NCBI GenBank assembly: GCA_964016985.1
Contig: OZ024826.1
Coordinates: 7,365,855-7,429,854, forward strand
DNA: 64,000 bases
Origin: Anodontia alba
Lineage: Eukaryota; Mollusca; Bivalvia; Lucinida; Lucinidae
Direction of reading: 5' to 3'
Shown here piece by piece: positions 22,441 to 32,881 of this stretch (the stretch's first letter is position 1; each line of letters starts with the position of its first letter). The position numbers and the translations under genes are program-made. The notes under the pieces were generated by a model that was given only the letters and a program-made list of their open reading frames with translations, ran no database searches and was not told the DNA's origin.

Positions 22441-22950
22441 TTTTGTCCACTATCATAGCGCTTAGATAATAATTATTAGCGCAAAACGTTGTTACATCCC
22501 TTTTATAATCCCAGATATTCTGGGAAGTATTATTTATGTCCATATCATGTTATTGATTGTCCAAGAAGATGTCCATTGCATATAAGATCAGCGAAACACC
22601 AGACCAGCATGCTGTATTTAGCCATATTCCAGTTATTCTTTAAGCAGATGGAGAAGATCCTGACAAGGCCGCGAGGGGCGTCGGCTCGGAATTTTCTGTT
22701 TATATATTCGTATGACGAGGAACATTTAGCTGGTCCCAGTTTCATACACTGTTTATTGCCACGATAACCGGTTTAGTAAGAAGGAAATCCAATGAATTCA
22801 TTGTTCGAGGTCAATTAATTATGCTTGGAACTCAAGGCGTTAGTTTATTGCTACAGATATTACAAGGAGGCCTGTAATTGTGACGAGCTAAAGAAAGACC
22901 AACGTTGTTCCAAATCTCTGTATACTTTCTTAACTAATAGTCTGGAATCA

Positions 22951-22984
<34 letters not shown>

Positions 22985-23565
22985 GTGAAAAAGAATCGAA
23001 CTTAATAAGTAAAAGTCCGACATTCTTTAGACAATTTACAACCGCTGTTCATTTATTATATGTTGTAGCCAGCAGAAAGGTGCCTTTCGGGTCATGTGTA
23101 ATTACTAAAGACCCTGATCAATCTGCGCTTTGAACAGCTAGATCAGTGCATTCACTGTTCGCTTGAAAAAACAAATATTGCTTTTCGACAAAGTTTCGCA
23201 CAGACGGCTATGTACAGAATCATTGCGCACTGTATGATAAATATATCCATCTACAACAAAGATCCGCATAATCTAATATGAGCCACTTGTATGTTGTGGT
23301 TCTCAAGTAAACTGGTACTGCCATATAGAAGGTTGACAAATTGTTGAGACTATGTTTATTACGTTCTGTCTTAAGTCTCTGTACTTTATGCAGGCTAAGA
23401 GGAAGTTGTGTGTATCCTCAACATCTGTACAGTCACCAAGAAAGTTACTTAGAAAAAAAATGAAAGAGATGATGACGTAATGAGCTCCAATTCAGTCTAA
23501 GTATGTCATGGTGTATTTTTCCAGTCTTTTACCAGCACCTAAATACGGCGAAGTGTTTTGTGTTA
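22440..23565. other. No gene recognised; poly-T run
   Basis: A T28 run at 22957-22984. The 92- and 102-aa open frames here have no recognisable motif and no repeat partner. Confidence 0.35.
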
Positions 23566-23569
23566 GACT

Positions 23570-24152
23570 ATAGGTTATGCTTAAAAAGCTGCTACTGAGG
23601 GTGAAGTTTTCTGGTCATCTGACAAATCGTTCCAACTGCGAGTAGCTGGCGGAAGAAAGGATGTATAATAGAATTGTAAATTGGCTCGAATGGTCTATAG
23701 ACTGGAATTATTTTGCAACTGACATACTGTTATACTACCTGCCGTGGGTGGTACCAATGATGAAAGGTGTTCACGTGTAAGAAAACATCGTATTTTGTAA
23801 TAGAATACAAGTTTGTTGCTTTAAGAGATTCCCAGCCAAATTCACAGAGAAAAGAACGAATTGATCCTAGTTTTGTTGCCCCAGTAACGATTCTAGTGGC
23901 CTCATTTTTTTTCTAATTCGTTTGCCTCATTCTGGGTACAATTGTCCCAGACAACATAAGCATACTAGAGACGTGGTCTAATAAAAGAAACGTATATTGT
24001 TTGTAAGGGTTTTCTACTGAGTGTGAATTTAAGTTTGCGCATGACTCGAATACCATACTGTGCCAAGTGCAGTCGGTCGAAAACATAAAGCCTAAAAGTT
24101 TGTTAGAATGGATTTCGTTCATGTGTTGCAAACTACTGACAATCACACGCAA
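23570..24152 (-). pseudogene. Non-LTR retrotransposon (LINE) reverse transcriptase, C-terminal fragment
   Basis: Minus-strand reading begins IVSSLQHMNEIHSNKLLGFM and continues FSTDCTWHSMVFESCA, then (after a frame change) FTLSRKPLQTIYVSFIRPRL followed by EYAYVVWDNC, and EATRIVTGATKLGSIRSFLC then EFGWESLK. These are the hallmarks of the RT thumb region of Jockey/CR1-like LINEs: the LGF..STDCTWHS block, FIRPRLEYA.VVWD and EATRIVTGAT. Several frameshifts and stops; the upstream palm and the endonuclease are absent, the usual 5' truncation. The exact clade is not resolved. Confidence 0.75.
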
Positions 24153-24316
24153 GCAAATCTGAGATGCAGTTGCCTCTCATGCTGACCTTCTAATCACGGT
24201 CAAGCAAGGAAAACTCAAATGGTATTGTTACATCTCATGCTCCTGTGGCATAGCAGACAATTCTGCAAGAAGCAGTAAAAGGGACCAGAAGAAGCAGCCG
24301 GCAGAAGAATAATCAG

Positions 24317-24672
24317 TATAACTTCAGTGGCTCGAACCCGGATGGCTCGTTTACCCTGGATGATTCGAAGTCGTTTTTCAGTCGCTACAAAATCCTTCCA
24401 ATAGCTCAAGGAAACAAATATTTAGGGGTTGTTTTCTTATTTTATCATAGAATTGTATGTTGTGTGTACTCATTAGAATCGCCTTATCGAGGCGATTCTA
24501 ATGGATACACTCAACATACAATAAATCTGTAGAAAATAGAAAATATCTCCCTAAATAATCGCTATTTTCTTTCTGACCTGTCGCAATAATTAACCTTCAG
24601 TGGCTCGAACTACCCATGTTTCGAACGAATTTCTATGGTCCCAAAGATGTTCGAGCCATTGAGGTTCGGCTG
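24317..24672 (+). mobile_element. TA-flanked MITE, family T3, with cassette A hairpin
   Basis: From about ACTTCAGTGGCTCGAACCCG to GAGCCATTGAGGTTCGGCTG plus TA. The centre (about 24445-24530) is a clean hairpin with arms ATTGTATGTTGTGTGTACTC, TTAGAATCGCC and complement, clearly related to the palindrome of family A although the element ends are unrelated. Confidence 0.75.
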
Positions 24673-24959
24673 TATAGGAAGACAACATCAAGGACTGGAC
24701 CGGTCTTAGCTGGACAAGCTACAAAAGGGCAGATGAAGACAGATCAAAATAGAAAGAAATATTCTCAAAAGTACAAGTGCTGCCAAACGACTGACAAGAT
24801 AGAATTTATTTTTCAAGTATATAAGCCACGTCAGGTAAAACGGAGAGTTGAGGCATCAATGAACTTTGCAGCCACATATCAGCTTATACCTGAGCATAGT
24901 CTGATCGTGGTATTCACATTTTCGTCACCAGCTACAACAGTATCAAAAGGTGTGTAATT

Positions 24960-25480
24960 GGACAGAGAAATCATTGAATCAATAAACACATATGTGTAGA
25001 TTCATCTGAGACTTCGCCGTTTTCATATGACGTTAGCGCACCCTTTTTTTTTTTTTTTTGTCAGACATAATAATGAAAGTAGTTTTCACTGGACACATTT
25101 CAATTATCTTGGAGTTTGGATAATACATTCCAAAGCATTTCATTTGTCACTGGAGACTAAGATTACAGCTCCTGGCTTTAAATAATTAATCAAGAATACA
25201 TTCTGTGGATAATTTGCATCAGAGGTGAGAGAGTAATGACGGTTTTATACCCAAACTATTTGTAAAATGTTTGATGACTGAATAACACGATTAAGCCACT
25301 TTTAGTGGACCCACCAGACTGGGTGCGTTATGGAGCGTCAGAACCGTTCCACCCAAGGGCTTGTTTAGCCCTTCTCCGTGCTATTCACATATCAAACATG
25401 CGTAAGAATAAACACATGTCATATAAAATTTTAGCTTGTAAATACATCAGCAACAACGTCAGAAAATAATTCTTTAGACA
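24960..25480. other. No gene recognised
   Basis: T15 run near 25045; nothing else seen. Confidence 0.3.
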
Positions 25481-25489
25481 AGTGCACCC

Positions 25490-25650
25490 AGCGAAGATTC
25501 AGAATTTTCACAGGACACATTTTGGTTAGCTTAGGATGCAAAATTCGATATGCAGACAACGGAGATTCTGGCCCTCACAGGCTGACTTGGATCTTCGTTG
25601 GGAGCACATATCAGATGGTAAGTTTTCTTAGGTTGCGGCTCATATATTCA
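25490..25650. repeat. Cassette C-like dispersed repeat
   Basis: GTGCACCCAGCGAAGATTCA at the left and TTGGATCTTCGTTGGGAGCA at the right form an imperfect inverted pair of the cassette C type. Confidence 0.45.
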
Positions 25651-25678
25651 TGTACGTGCAACTTTTGATGAGCATTTA

Positions 25679-25892
25679 TTAACCCTTATCATGCTGAATA
25701 TATTAAGATGTCACGTCCACTTCAAATTTTCAACCAATCAGACTACTTGATCCAGGTTGTTGATACACATTCAAATACTGAATGGCAAACAGTGTAGATC
25801 CAGATCAGCTGGCTTCTTCAGAAGCCAACTGATTTGGATCTACACCGCTTGCAAAGGCAGGGCATATCCGGGTTCGACAGGACAAAGGTTAA
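25679..25892 (+). mobile_element. Family C MITE (TTAA type)
   Basis: TTAA on both sides; ends CCCTTATCATGCTGAATATA and GGGTTCGACAGGACAAAGG. Central hairpin GGCAAACAGTGTAGATCCAG ... GGATCTACACCGCTTGC. The inner loop region is GCTGGCTTCTTCAGAAGCCA, as at 47800-47840. Confidence 0.85.
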
Positions 25893-25904
25893 GAAAAGTA
25901 TGTG

Positions 25905-26134
25905 AACAGGAACTGATGAAATCAGAATCACATCAAGTCCTAAACATCAAAGGTAGCGATAGGTTCTTACAATGCTACAGTCACGAAAGACAGACGGTGA
26001 GCAGAGTCAGCAGCCCCTTTCCCCAAACGGTGGCAACTCTGTCACCTGAACTGAACTCAAGAGATATCTTAAACGTCCATAATCTTTAAAAGAAACAGAT
26101 TTATCAACGGTACATGACAGAATATGTAAAAAAA
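25905..26134 (-). repeat. Tail-like dispersed repeat (Q relative)
   Basis: GGAACTGATGAAATCAGAAT and CAGCCCCTTTCCCCAAACGG parallel the 17195-17360 block (GGAACTGATGCAATCAGACC ... CAACCCTTTCCCAAAAGGGT). Confidence 0.45.
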
Positions 26135-26909
26135 GAACCGCAACTGAAGTATCGCCTAGGACGCCTTCCCTAGCATATCAGAATATCATCCTCGAGCATA
26201 TATAACCCTGTTGAAAGCTATAAATATGCTTAAATGAAAAACTGTTTACCTCGCTTGGGGAATAGAGAGCTAATCTTAGTGCTTTTCGTGCGTTTGTTCG
26301 ATTTACGCTTGTTTGATTTTGTCTGTTTCCTCTTGGTGTCTGGGAAGGGCTGCGGCTTGTGATTATGGCACTCCCCGGATTTTTCTCTTAATTTTTATGT
26401 TTTGTTATGAAAGAGATTTTTTATGCCTCTTTCTGATGATACACCAGCTGATATTATTAAAGCTTTTAATTCAACTTCATGGTATTTGGGCGACCTTTTG
26501 AATGTATACAATCCTATCTTTGAACCGCGACTGAAGTATCGCCTAGGACGCCTTCCCTAGCATATCAGAATGTCATCCTCGAGCATATATAACCCTGTTG
26601 AAAGCTATAAATATGCTTAAATGATATAAACTGTTTACCTCGCTTGGGAAATAGAGAGCTAATCTTAGTGCTTTTCGTGCGTTTGTTCGATTTACGCTTG
26701 TTTGATTTTGTCTGTTTCCTCTTGGTGTCTGGGAAGGGCTGCGGCTTGTGATTATGGCATTTCCCGGATTTTTCTCTTAATTTTTATGTTTTGTTATGAA
26801 AGAGATTTTTGATGCCTCTTTCTGATGATAGACCAGCTGGTATTATTAAAGCTTTTAATTCAACTTCATGGTATTTGGGCGACCTTTTGAATGTATACAA
26901 TCCTATCTT
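26135..26909 (+). repeat. ~387-bp tandem duplication: Penelope tail joined to RT fragment
   Basis: Two units, starting GAACCGCAACTGAAGTATCG at 26135 and GAACCGCGACTGAAGTATCG at 26522. Each holds the end of the Penelope tail (CCTCGCTTGGG.AATAGAGAG ... CTGGGAAGGGCTGCGGCTTG ... CCCCGGATTTTTCTCTTA-like) running directly into an RT piece reading CYERDFL then SWYLGDLLN. The first Asp of the catalytic YLDD is Gly in both units, so the mutation preceded the duplication. Confidence 0.8.
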
Positions 26910-27335
26910 TGAAGGAATGGTCACTCAAATTTATCCTATTTAATAGCAATTGAACAAAGCTAATTCTACTGATACCGAAGCCGCAACTGTAGATTTGCAT
27001 TTATCAGTTCTAACGGTTTTATCTCAGCTAAATGTTTTGAGAAACGCAATGATCTTTTTTTGTTTGATATTGTAAATTTCCCAGTTTTGGATGCCGACGT
27101 TTCTTGTGCCTCCTCTTATGATGTTTACATTTCACACCTTATTTGGTTTGCAAGAGTGTCTAATCATCTGCCTGACTTCAATGCTCGTAACAAAACTTTG
27201 ACTGCCAAACTTCTCCAACAGGTGCCTCGGTATCATAAATTTAGGAAAGCTTTTTGCGAAGTTTTATCGTCGACTCTACATCTTCATGACAGACAAAGAA
27301 ACACAAAAAAAGACTTTATATTCGTTACCTTAAGC
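26910..27335 (+). pseudogene. Penelope-like RT C-terminal remnant
   Basis: Continues from the second tandem unit: QLNKANSTDTEAATVDLHLS, then with frame change VLDADVSCASSYDVYISHLI (frame 27060-27386), ARVSNHLPDFNARNKTLTAK and RKAFCEVLSS. These match the C-terminal RT region of the 13-15 kb element (LDGDVPR, FARASSNLNDF, LTAKLL, RKAFSKL). Multiple stops. Confidence 0.7.
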
Positions 27336-27345
27336 TATTATAAGA

Positions 27346-27424
27346 ATTCCCAGGACTCAAAAATGAGTCCCCATCAGCCACGGTAAATGATACATCGTTG
27401 ATCGAGTCATTGAAGTTTTACTGT
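27346..27424. mobile_element. Fragment of family T3 MITE
   Basis: AAAAATGAGTCCCCATCAGC ... CACGGTAAATGATACATCG ... ATTGAAGTTTTACTG, matching one end of T3 only. Confidence 0.45.
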
Positions 27425-27559
27425 GGTTAAGAAGTCTTTGAGGAATGATTGCTAGAAAGCTTTGTGAAATTAATAGGTTTTTAGATAAGGGATCTTTTGG
27501 AAACTAAAAAGAATCGTATCAAACAAGAAAACGTATCAGACACGGGTACTTTATTTTTC

Positions 27560-28020
27560 CTTGGTTTGTAATATGTTACTCTCTGTCATGGTTTGATTTA
27601 TTCGTCCTGTTGATGTCATTGGTAGGCTGTGTTCTCTGACTACGGCTGTTTCTGGAGAGCGACAATACTATTTTATACAGTATGTTAATGATAAGAAAAC
27701 AAATGAAATACCCAGAAAAGCCAGAATCATGAAGTAAATTCTTCATGAGGTACCCAACGAAGATGAGATGAGGACCAAACAATAACAAGACTAAAAAGCA
27801 CAAAAGCACAGTTGCAATAACCGACATACAAATGAAGAACAACAACAGAACTACAGCCGTAGAACGACAATTTGTTTTGGGTTGCCTTATTGATATAAGG
27901 CAGGGCGGCTGTAGAAATACTATGCCCGGCTTATCCAACTTGTCCCATTTCCCTGATGGCAAGTAAGAAATTTCAATTTACTTTTCTGGGACAAGGACTT
28001 CATAGCTCTAGCTAAGAAGA
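27560..28020. repeat. Dispersed repeat, no gene
   Basis: ACCCAGAAAAGCCAGAATCA and GCACAGTTGCAATAACCGAC recur around 21860-21950 and 48840-48870. The 128-aa minus-strand frame has no recognisable domain. Confidence 0.45.
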
Positions 28021-28024
28021 GAAT

Positions 28025-28160
28025 CCGGATCAAGATATATATTTTTCTTATTTCTTGAAGAAAACATATGTTGTGGTTACTCATTTGAAGCGCCTGACAA
28101 AGGCGCCTCTGTTGAGTACCCACAACATATGTTTTCTTCGAGAAATAAGAAAAAAATGCC
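28025..28160. repeat. Cassette A-type hairpin in an unclassified element
   Basis: Arms TTTCTTATTTCTTGAAGAAA, ACATATGTTGTGGTTACTC and complement around GAAGCGCCTGACAAAGGCGC. Outer sequences TTTCAATTTACTTTTCT (about 27973) and AAAGTAAATTTTGATTGG (about 28169) may be the ends of the host MITE. The half-hairpin at 57148-57205 is its closest relative. Confidence 0.6.
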
Positions 28161-28339
28161 AATTTTCGGCAAAGTAAATTTTGATTGGACAAGTGGATTT
28201 CATATTTCCACAACCCTCTATAAGGTATCTGAGTTTTGAGAAAACTTCTCTTGAAACATCATAAGTTTTTGTATAAGAGCCACAACGTGAGGAAAGGAAC
28301 CATCTGACATGTAAACCCAACAAAGACACGAACCAGCCT

Positions 28340-28626
28340 CATCACGACCCCACTAAACCCCTTTTTTATACAGTAAAATAGGGCTTTACGGGGGTACACA
28401 TTATTTTTCTTATTTCTGCTCAAGAACATATTGTGGGTACTCGTTAGAACCGCAAGAACATAGATTGTGGGTACTCGTTAGAACCGCCTCGCCGAGGCGG
28501 TTCTAACGAGTACCACAGTCTATGTTTTGAGTAGAACTTTGAAAAATATCAGAGTTTTTATCTGAAAATTTTCAGTTTTTGTAAGTGAAATTTTCTATAT
28601 ATTTGAATAGGCGTGTTTTTGTGATG
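28340..28626 (-). mobile_element. Family A MITE, copy 8, with a duplicated palindrome arm
   Basis: Reverse orientation. The left end is damaged (CATCACGACCCCACTAAACC, lacking about 20 bp). One arm segment (AAGAACATA..TTGTGGGTACTCGTTAGAACCGC) is present twice in tandem just before the centre. Palindrome centre base C. Flanks T/T. Confidence 0.85.
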
Positions 28627-28634
28627 TAAACATC

Positions 28635-29110
28635 CGCGCTTCTGATCAGCGACTTCGTTGTCCGCATGAAGAAAATTGCATCTGTTGTCACTCCAAATGC
28701 GCCCAGTAAAGATTATGATAAGATTGTGCAAATGCGCTGGCTGATCTGAATCTTTGTCGGGCAACATGTCCAAAGGTATGTTTTCTGACGTTGCGGCTCA
28801 TATGTTGTGTGAAAATGTTACATGCATTATACATCATTTAAAGCCATTATTCAACTCCGTCTGTATTGCAAAATATGCAAACAGGAAAAACATTTGAGCC
28901 AGCGCACGACAAAACCTACAATAAGACCTGTGTGACCAACACAGACTCAAATCAGCATTTATATCCACCCAGTATGAATAAGAGTCCTTTTTTTATCCCA
29001 ATTTGGATGGCCTGGAGGCTGTAATAGGCACATGCGACCAGCGAAGGCTCTGATCAGACTGCCTCATTTTGCCTTTTACTCAGACTGTGGACATTTTCTT
29101 TCTCAGACAG
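28635..29110. repeat. Cassette C-type dispersed repeats
   Basis: GCGCTTCTGATCAGCGACTT, CTTCGTTGTCCGCATGAAG, TGCGCCCAGTAAAGATTATG and ACCAGCGAAGGCTCTGATCA show decayed copies of the cassette C hairpin family. No coding signal. Confidence 0.4.
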
Positions 29111-29188
29111 CAGATAATTAAATATTAAAGAATATCAAAGCATCTGACCGGACTGGCTCGCTCAGATTGTTGTTTTAAATGAGAAGGT

Positions 29189-29214
29189 CTATTCGTTTTT
29201 TTTTTGTTGTTGTT

Positions 29215-29255
<41 letters not shown>

Positions 29256-29282
29256 TTATTTATTTTTTGTTGTTGTTTTTTT
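29189..29282. repeat. T-rich low-complexity tract
   Basis: Long T runs with interspersed TTG and ATTT units. Confidence 0.95.
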
Positions 29283-29431
29283 CCACAGAGGTTGATACAG
29301 ACATGAAAATCATAGAGACAGTTTCTACAAAGATTTCATAAAGGAAACCAGTGGAGACTGATCAGACGCGGCGTCTGATCAGGGTCTACACTATTCACTC
29401 TGAACTGTCTGCCCGTAGGACGAATATGACA

Positions 29432-29583
29432 CTATAGGGATCAAACATGGTTTTTCATGCATTAACATTCGCCAGGTCCCGTGGGAGGTGTTGAAAACCG
29501 AGGCCGAAGGCCGCGGTTTTCAACACCTCCCAATGGACCTGGCGAATGTTAATGTATTTAAAAACCATGTTCGATCGCTATTA
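29432..29583. repeat. Long hairpin (foldback), ~150 bp
   Basis: Left arm ATCAAACATGGTTTTTCATG, CATTAACATTCGCCAGGTCC, GGGAGGTGTTGAAAACCG; right arm is its complement (CGGTTTTCAACACCTCCCAA ... GGCGAATGTTAATGTATTTA ... AAACCATGTTCGATCGCTAT). The loop is about AGGCCGAAGGCCG. It is followed at about 29765-29850 by three copies of GTTAATRCACGGCT in mixed orientation. Confidence 0.8.
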
Positions 29584-29879
29584 TTGCATAAAAGCTCAAA
29601 ATATTTGCTACATTTCGCGTTATTTCTTGCACTATTTTGTTTCGCCTTTTCACCGATGTCGTGCGAACGCAAGTTCCACGGACTATGCTCGTTCTAGGGC
29701 AGGGCAATACACATCTCGTGACGGCAGCAATTTTGTGGCCCCGGTATGAGTATATTGAAAGTTGCGTAGCCGTGCATTAACAGCGTGTGAATTGCCTTGT
29801 TAATACACGGCTTTTCGCCAGTTAATGCACGGCTGTTAATAACGTGCGACAGTTTTTCTATGCAATAATGTATAAGAAG

Positions 29880-30135
29880 AAAAGTACTAAAGCAGATAAA
29901 TACAAAATACGCAAACTCAGCCTATGTACCCTCAATATTGGAACACCTTTATATCATACCATATTTGTCCTAAGCTTTAACAGGATAGATGGCAGATAGT
30001 CCTGACTCTGATAAGACTGTACATTGTTTGCTCATACCTGTCTGTCCAAAAACTTCGGTAGATGTTTGATTGTTAAATATTGCATTTTTGAAAGCATCTA
30101 CAGTCACTGGCATGTAGACGAGCAGATTTATTTGA
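29880..30135. other. No gene recognised
   Basis: Unremarkable AT-rich sequence. Confidence 0.3.
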
Positions 30136-30139
30136 AAAA

Positions 30140-30500
30140 CAAAGTTAAGAGAAGAGTCCAGGGAGTGCCACAATCACAAACCGCAGCCCTTCCCAGACCC
30201 CACGAGGTAGAGGAAACCAAACAAGCACAAATCGAACAAACGTACGAAAAGCACTAAGATAAGCTCTCTCTTCCCCAAGCGAGGTAATCGCAATACTAAA
30301 GGACTGAAAAACACAAGAACAAAATGACACACGGAAAGACATACAACAAATCGCCTCGTAGAATAAACCACAAAGCAAAAGAGAGTAAGACGAACACCGG
30401 GACCACCGCCTTAGAACGGTCAGTAGAGTTAACCACCGGGGAGGGGGATGGGGTTAAAGCACTTTTTCAGCTAGCCAACTTCACCCTGGGTCCCGATGCC
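30140..30500 (-). repeat. Penelope-like element tail, reverse copy
   Basis: Reverse complement of the tail at 15200-15560: AGAGTCCAGGGAGTGCCACA, CGCAGCCCTTCCCAGACCCC, CTTCCCCAAGCGAGGTAATC, ACCGCCTTAGAACGGTC (core, 30405-30421) and TTCACCCTGGGTCCCGATGC. No RT adjoins it, so it is a severely truncated or solo tail. Confidence 0.75.
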
Positions 30501-30755
30501 GCTCTTAATCACAACAAGTAAAACAGCAAAATACGCAGCTGTTTAAGATTAGCAAAATGCTAGCATCACAAAACAACTAGTAAAACAGAAAGCAAAGTGG
30601 GCAGCTGTTGAAGACGGTGACCACAATGCTAGCATCACAACATATACAGAAAAAACAGAAAGAGCTACAAAAAGTAAGACTACCACGAATACTAGCAATG
30701 TCTAATATGGTAATGTATCACATATGCTATCACAAAGCTCCAGCATTACAGTAAA

Positions 30756-30979
30756 TACCGTACTTACTCCAGGTATTCGGACATAGGAGCCTATTCAAAC
30801 AATTAAAGATCCAGATCAGACGCCGCAAAGCGCTGCGTTTGGTCAAGATCAAATCTGTTTGCAACTCATGCAGCAGTTTTCAGCTACAACAACTAGTATC
30901 AAAATCGATTTAGTCATGTTTTAGGCCTAGTATGATAATACGTTAAGTTGTCCGAATATTTCAATAAAATATGTTAACT
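30756..30979. mobile_element. Family D MITE with cassette B
   Basis: Left end TACCGTACTTACTCCAGGTA then TTCGGACA; right end TGTCCGAATATTTCAATAAA. Central cassette B: AAGATCCAGATCAGACGCCG ... TTGGTCAAGATCAAATCTGT. No clear target duplication. Confidence 0.55.
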
Positions 30980-30999
30980 GTAAATCGACTCATGTGGCA

Positions 31000-31330
31000 A
31001 ATGTAAACGTATACAAATAGGACTTGGGTCTTCTTTTGTCTGGCTTACCGGATCTCAAACTATATTTTACTGTGCAGCAATTAGAAACAAAGAGACGAAG
31101 TATCAATCACTCAACTGGACAAGTATGATAAAGCGTTAAGGTGTCCTAATAATTAGAATAGATACGTTAATAGCCTCTTGTACTTCATTCATACAAAGTA
31201 GACTCGGTTCCGCTGTGATGCGATTTACGGAATCTCAGACCATATTTTAGTGTGCAGCAATTAGGAACAAAGAGACGAAGAATGAATCACTCAGCAGAAT
31301 TCCTTTGTATCATACTTGTTGTTGGAATTA
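31000..31330. repeat. ~180-bp direct repeat
   Basis: Blocks TTACTGTGCAGCAATTAGAA and ACAAAGAGACGAAGTATCAA (31065-31110) recur as TTAGTGTGCAGCAATTAGGA and ACAAAGAGACGAAGAATGAA (31245-31290). Confidence 0.65.
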
Positions 31331-31496
31331 CGCCATCAGATATTTTCTCTAGTTTGTTTGTGGTCTTACAATTCTGACAACTGATGCCGTAGCATTGTTT
31401 CCTTCGTCTAGATGTTTGGCTATATGACCAAACATTTAACCTTCACCACTATCTGCGATGATCCAGCAGACACCACGCAGATAATAGTTCTAATTT

Positions 31497-31577
31497 CCAG
31501 AAAATGGGTTTTGACATTTCATGCAAATTGTCTCCGAAGGAGACAATTTGTATGAAATGCCGAAACCTATTTCCTGG
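31497..31577. repeat. Hairpin with ~38-bp arms
   Basis: CCAGAAAATGGGTTTTGACA, TTTCATGCAAATTGTCTCC and complement GGAGACAATTTGTATGAAAT ... CGAAACCTATTTCCTGG around GAA. A small foldback element, single copy here. Confidence 0.7.
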
Positions 31578-31579
31578 GA

Positions 31580-31985
31580 CAAAAAAGAAAAATATATATT
31601 AAGATACCATCTATTTGCTTAACAAATTTTACCCAACATGCTAAGCATTAATTAAGCCGCCACACAAGAAAACGCAAAGCTTTAAGCATAAGCAGCAAAG
31701 ACATCTGCTATTATGCAGAAATCTGCCAGTCCGCGTAGTCAGATTAGGACCTTAGCGATTCGTTTTCAAACCCATTAGCTGCAGGAGTTCTTAGTGAACC
31801 GATAACGACCTAAAAAGACTGCTCGAACACACAGATATCATGCAAGAGCTGTTTGCACATCTGCAAGCCATTTTCTTGTGTGCTAAGCCTAAGTTATTAG
31901 TTTTCTCGTCTCATGACGCGTACAAATGTAACAGCTCCTGTGTCTGCTAGCAAATGTATTACCTTTAAGTATTTGGAAAGGTTTA
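31580..31985. other. No gene recognised
   Basis: CAGTCCGCGTAGTCAGATTA near 31727 hints at a decayed cassette C. Confidence 0.3.
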
Positions 31986-31989
31986 CTTC

Positions 31990-32150
31990 TTACCATACTT
32001 GGCCTAACAGTTGAACAAGTCCATTTTACTACATATTGATGTAACTAAAACAACTGAGTGGATAGCAAACCTAAAATACGACGTCTAAGCAGGGTGTACA
32101 CTGTTTGTTCAGATCTGCTTGTTCCAACCTTTATGGTAATTACGATATAA
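31990..32150. mobile_element. Degenerate family D MITE
   Basis: TTACCATACTTGGCCTAACA ... GAACAAGTCCATTTTACTAC ... GTGTACACTGTTTG (half cassette B) ... CTTTATGGTAATTACGATAT. Confidence 0.45.
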
Positions 32151-32333
32151 GGCTCCATACTACCCCAAACAACCAGAGATAAACTGAAAACGGCTAACAT
32201 GCCAACAGAAAACTCGAATTACTCATAGTTAACATTTTAACTCATTTTAAAATTAGAAATGACATGATGAAAAGATATCTTGTTCTCTGATTTTATAGAT
32301 TATTGGGTAGAAGTTGCAGAAACATTACAGATA

Positions 32334-32638
32334 CAGTCAACCCTCTTTAAACCGACAATCGATACAACGATAATAATAATGACAATTTGAATGTCACAAA
32401 ACTTTAGCTCAGGAGGTGACAGTTGAGGGGAAGTTGTGCAAGAATACAGCATTAAATCTTCAGACAACATATGTTTTGGATATTTCTTAGAATCGCCTCA
32501 CTGAGGCAATTCTAACAAATATCCAAAACATATGTTCTATGAGCAAATAAGAATAAAACAAAGTCTTTCTGTCCAATGTTGCATTTAAATGGCAACATCT
32601 TTAGGAACAAATGTTGTCGTTGTAACGAGGGTTCACTG
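32334..32638 (+). mobile_element. TA-flanked MITE, family T1, with cassette A hairpin
   Basis: TA on both sides; ends CAGTCAACCCTCTTTAAACC and GTTGTAACGAGGGTTCACTG. The centre (32455-32545) is a hairpin AACATATGTTTTGGATATTT, TTAGAATCGCC and complement. Same family as 5076-5428. Confidence 0.8.
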
Positions 32639-32689
32639 TACTAGCTTGTTTTCAATTTGGTTAAATGGATAGATTTACAGGAGAGAATA

Positions 32690-32880
32690 TTTGTTAAAGT
32701 TGTTTTGTCTCCTTCTGAAAGGGGTCTACTTTAAACCGGAAGAATTTGTGCCCTATCTCCACTTCGGAGAAAATTCTACTATTAGAGCAGACACTTTTTT
32801 AGAAATGGCTTGGTTGGCCGATGTCAAAATACTAATTTCTTTTTGTAATAAAAAAAAACGTGCAAAATATCCAGTCTCCC
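32690..32880. repeat. Dispersed repeat R, partial
   Basis: GTTTTGTCTCCTTCTGAAAG then GGGTCTACTTTAAA match repeat R elsewhere. No gene. Confidence 0.4.
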
Positions 32881-32881
32881 T

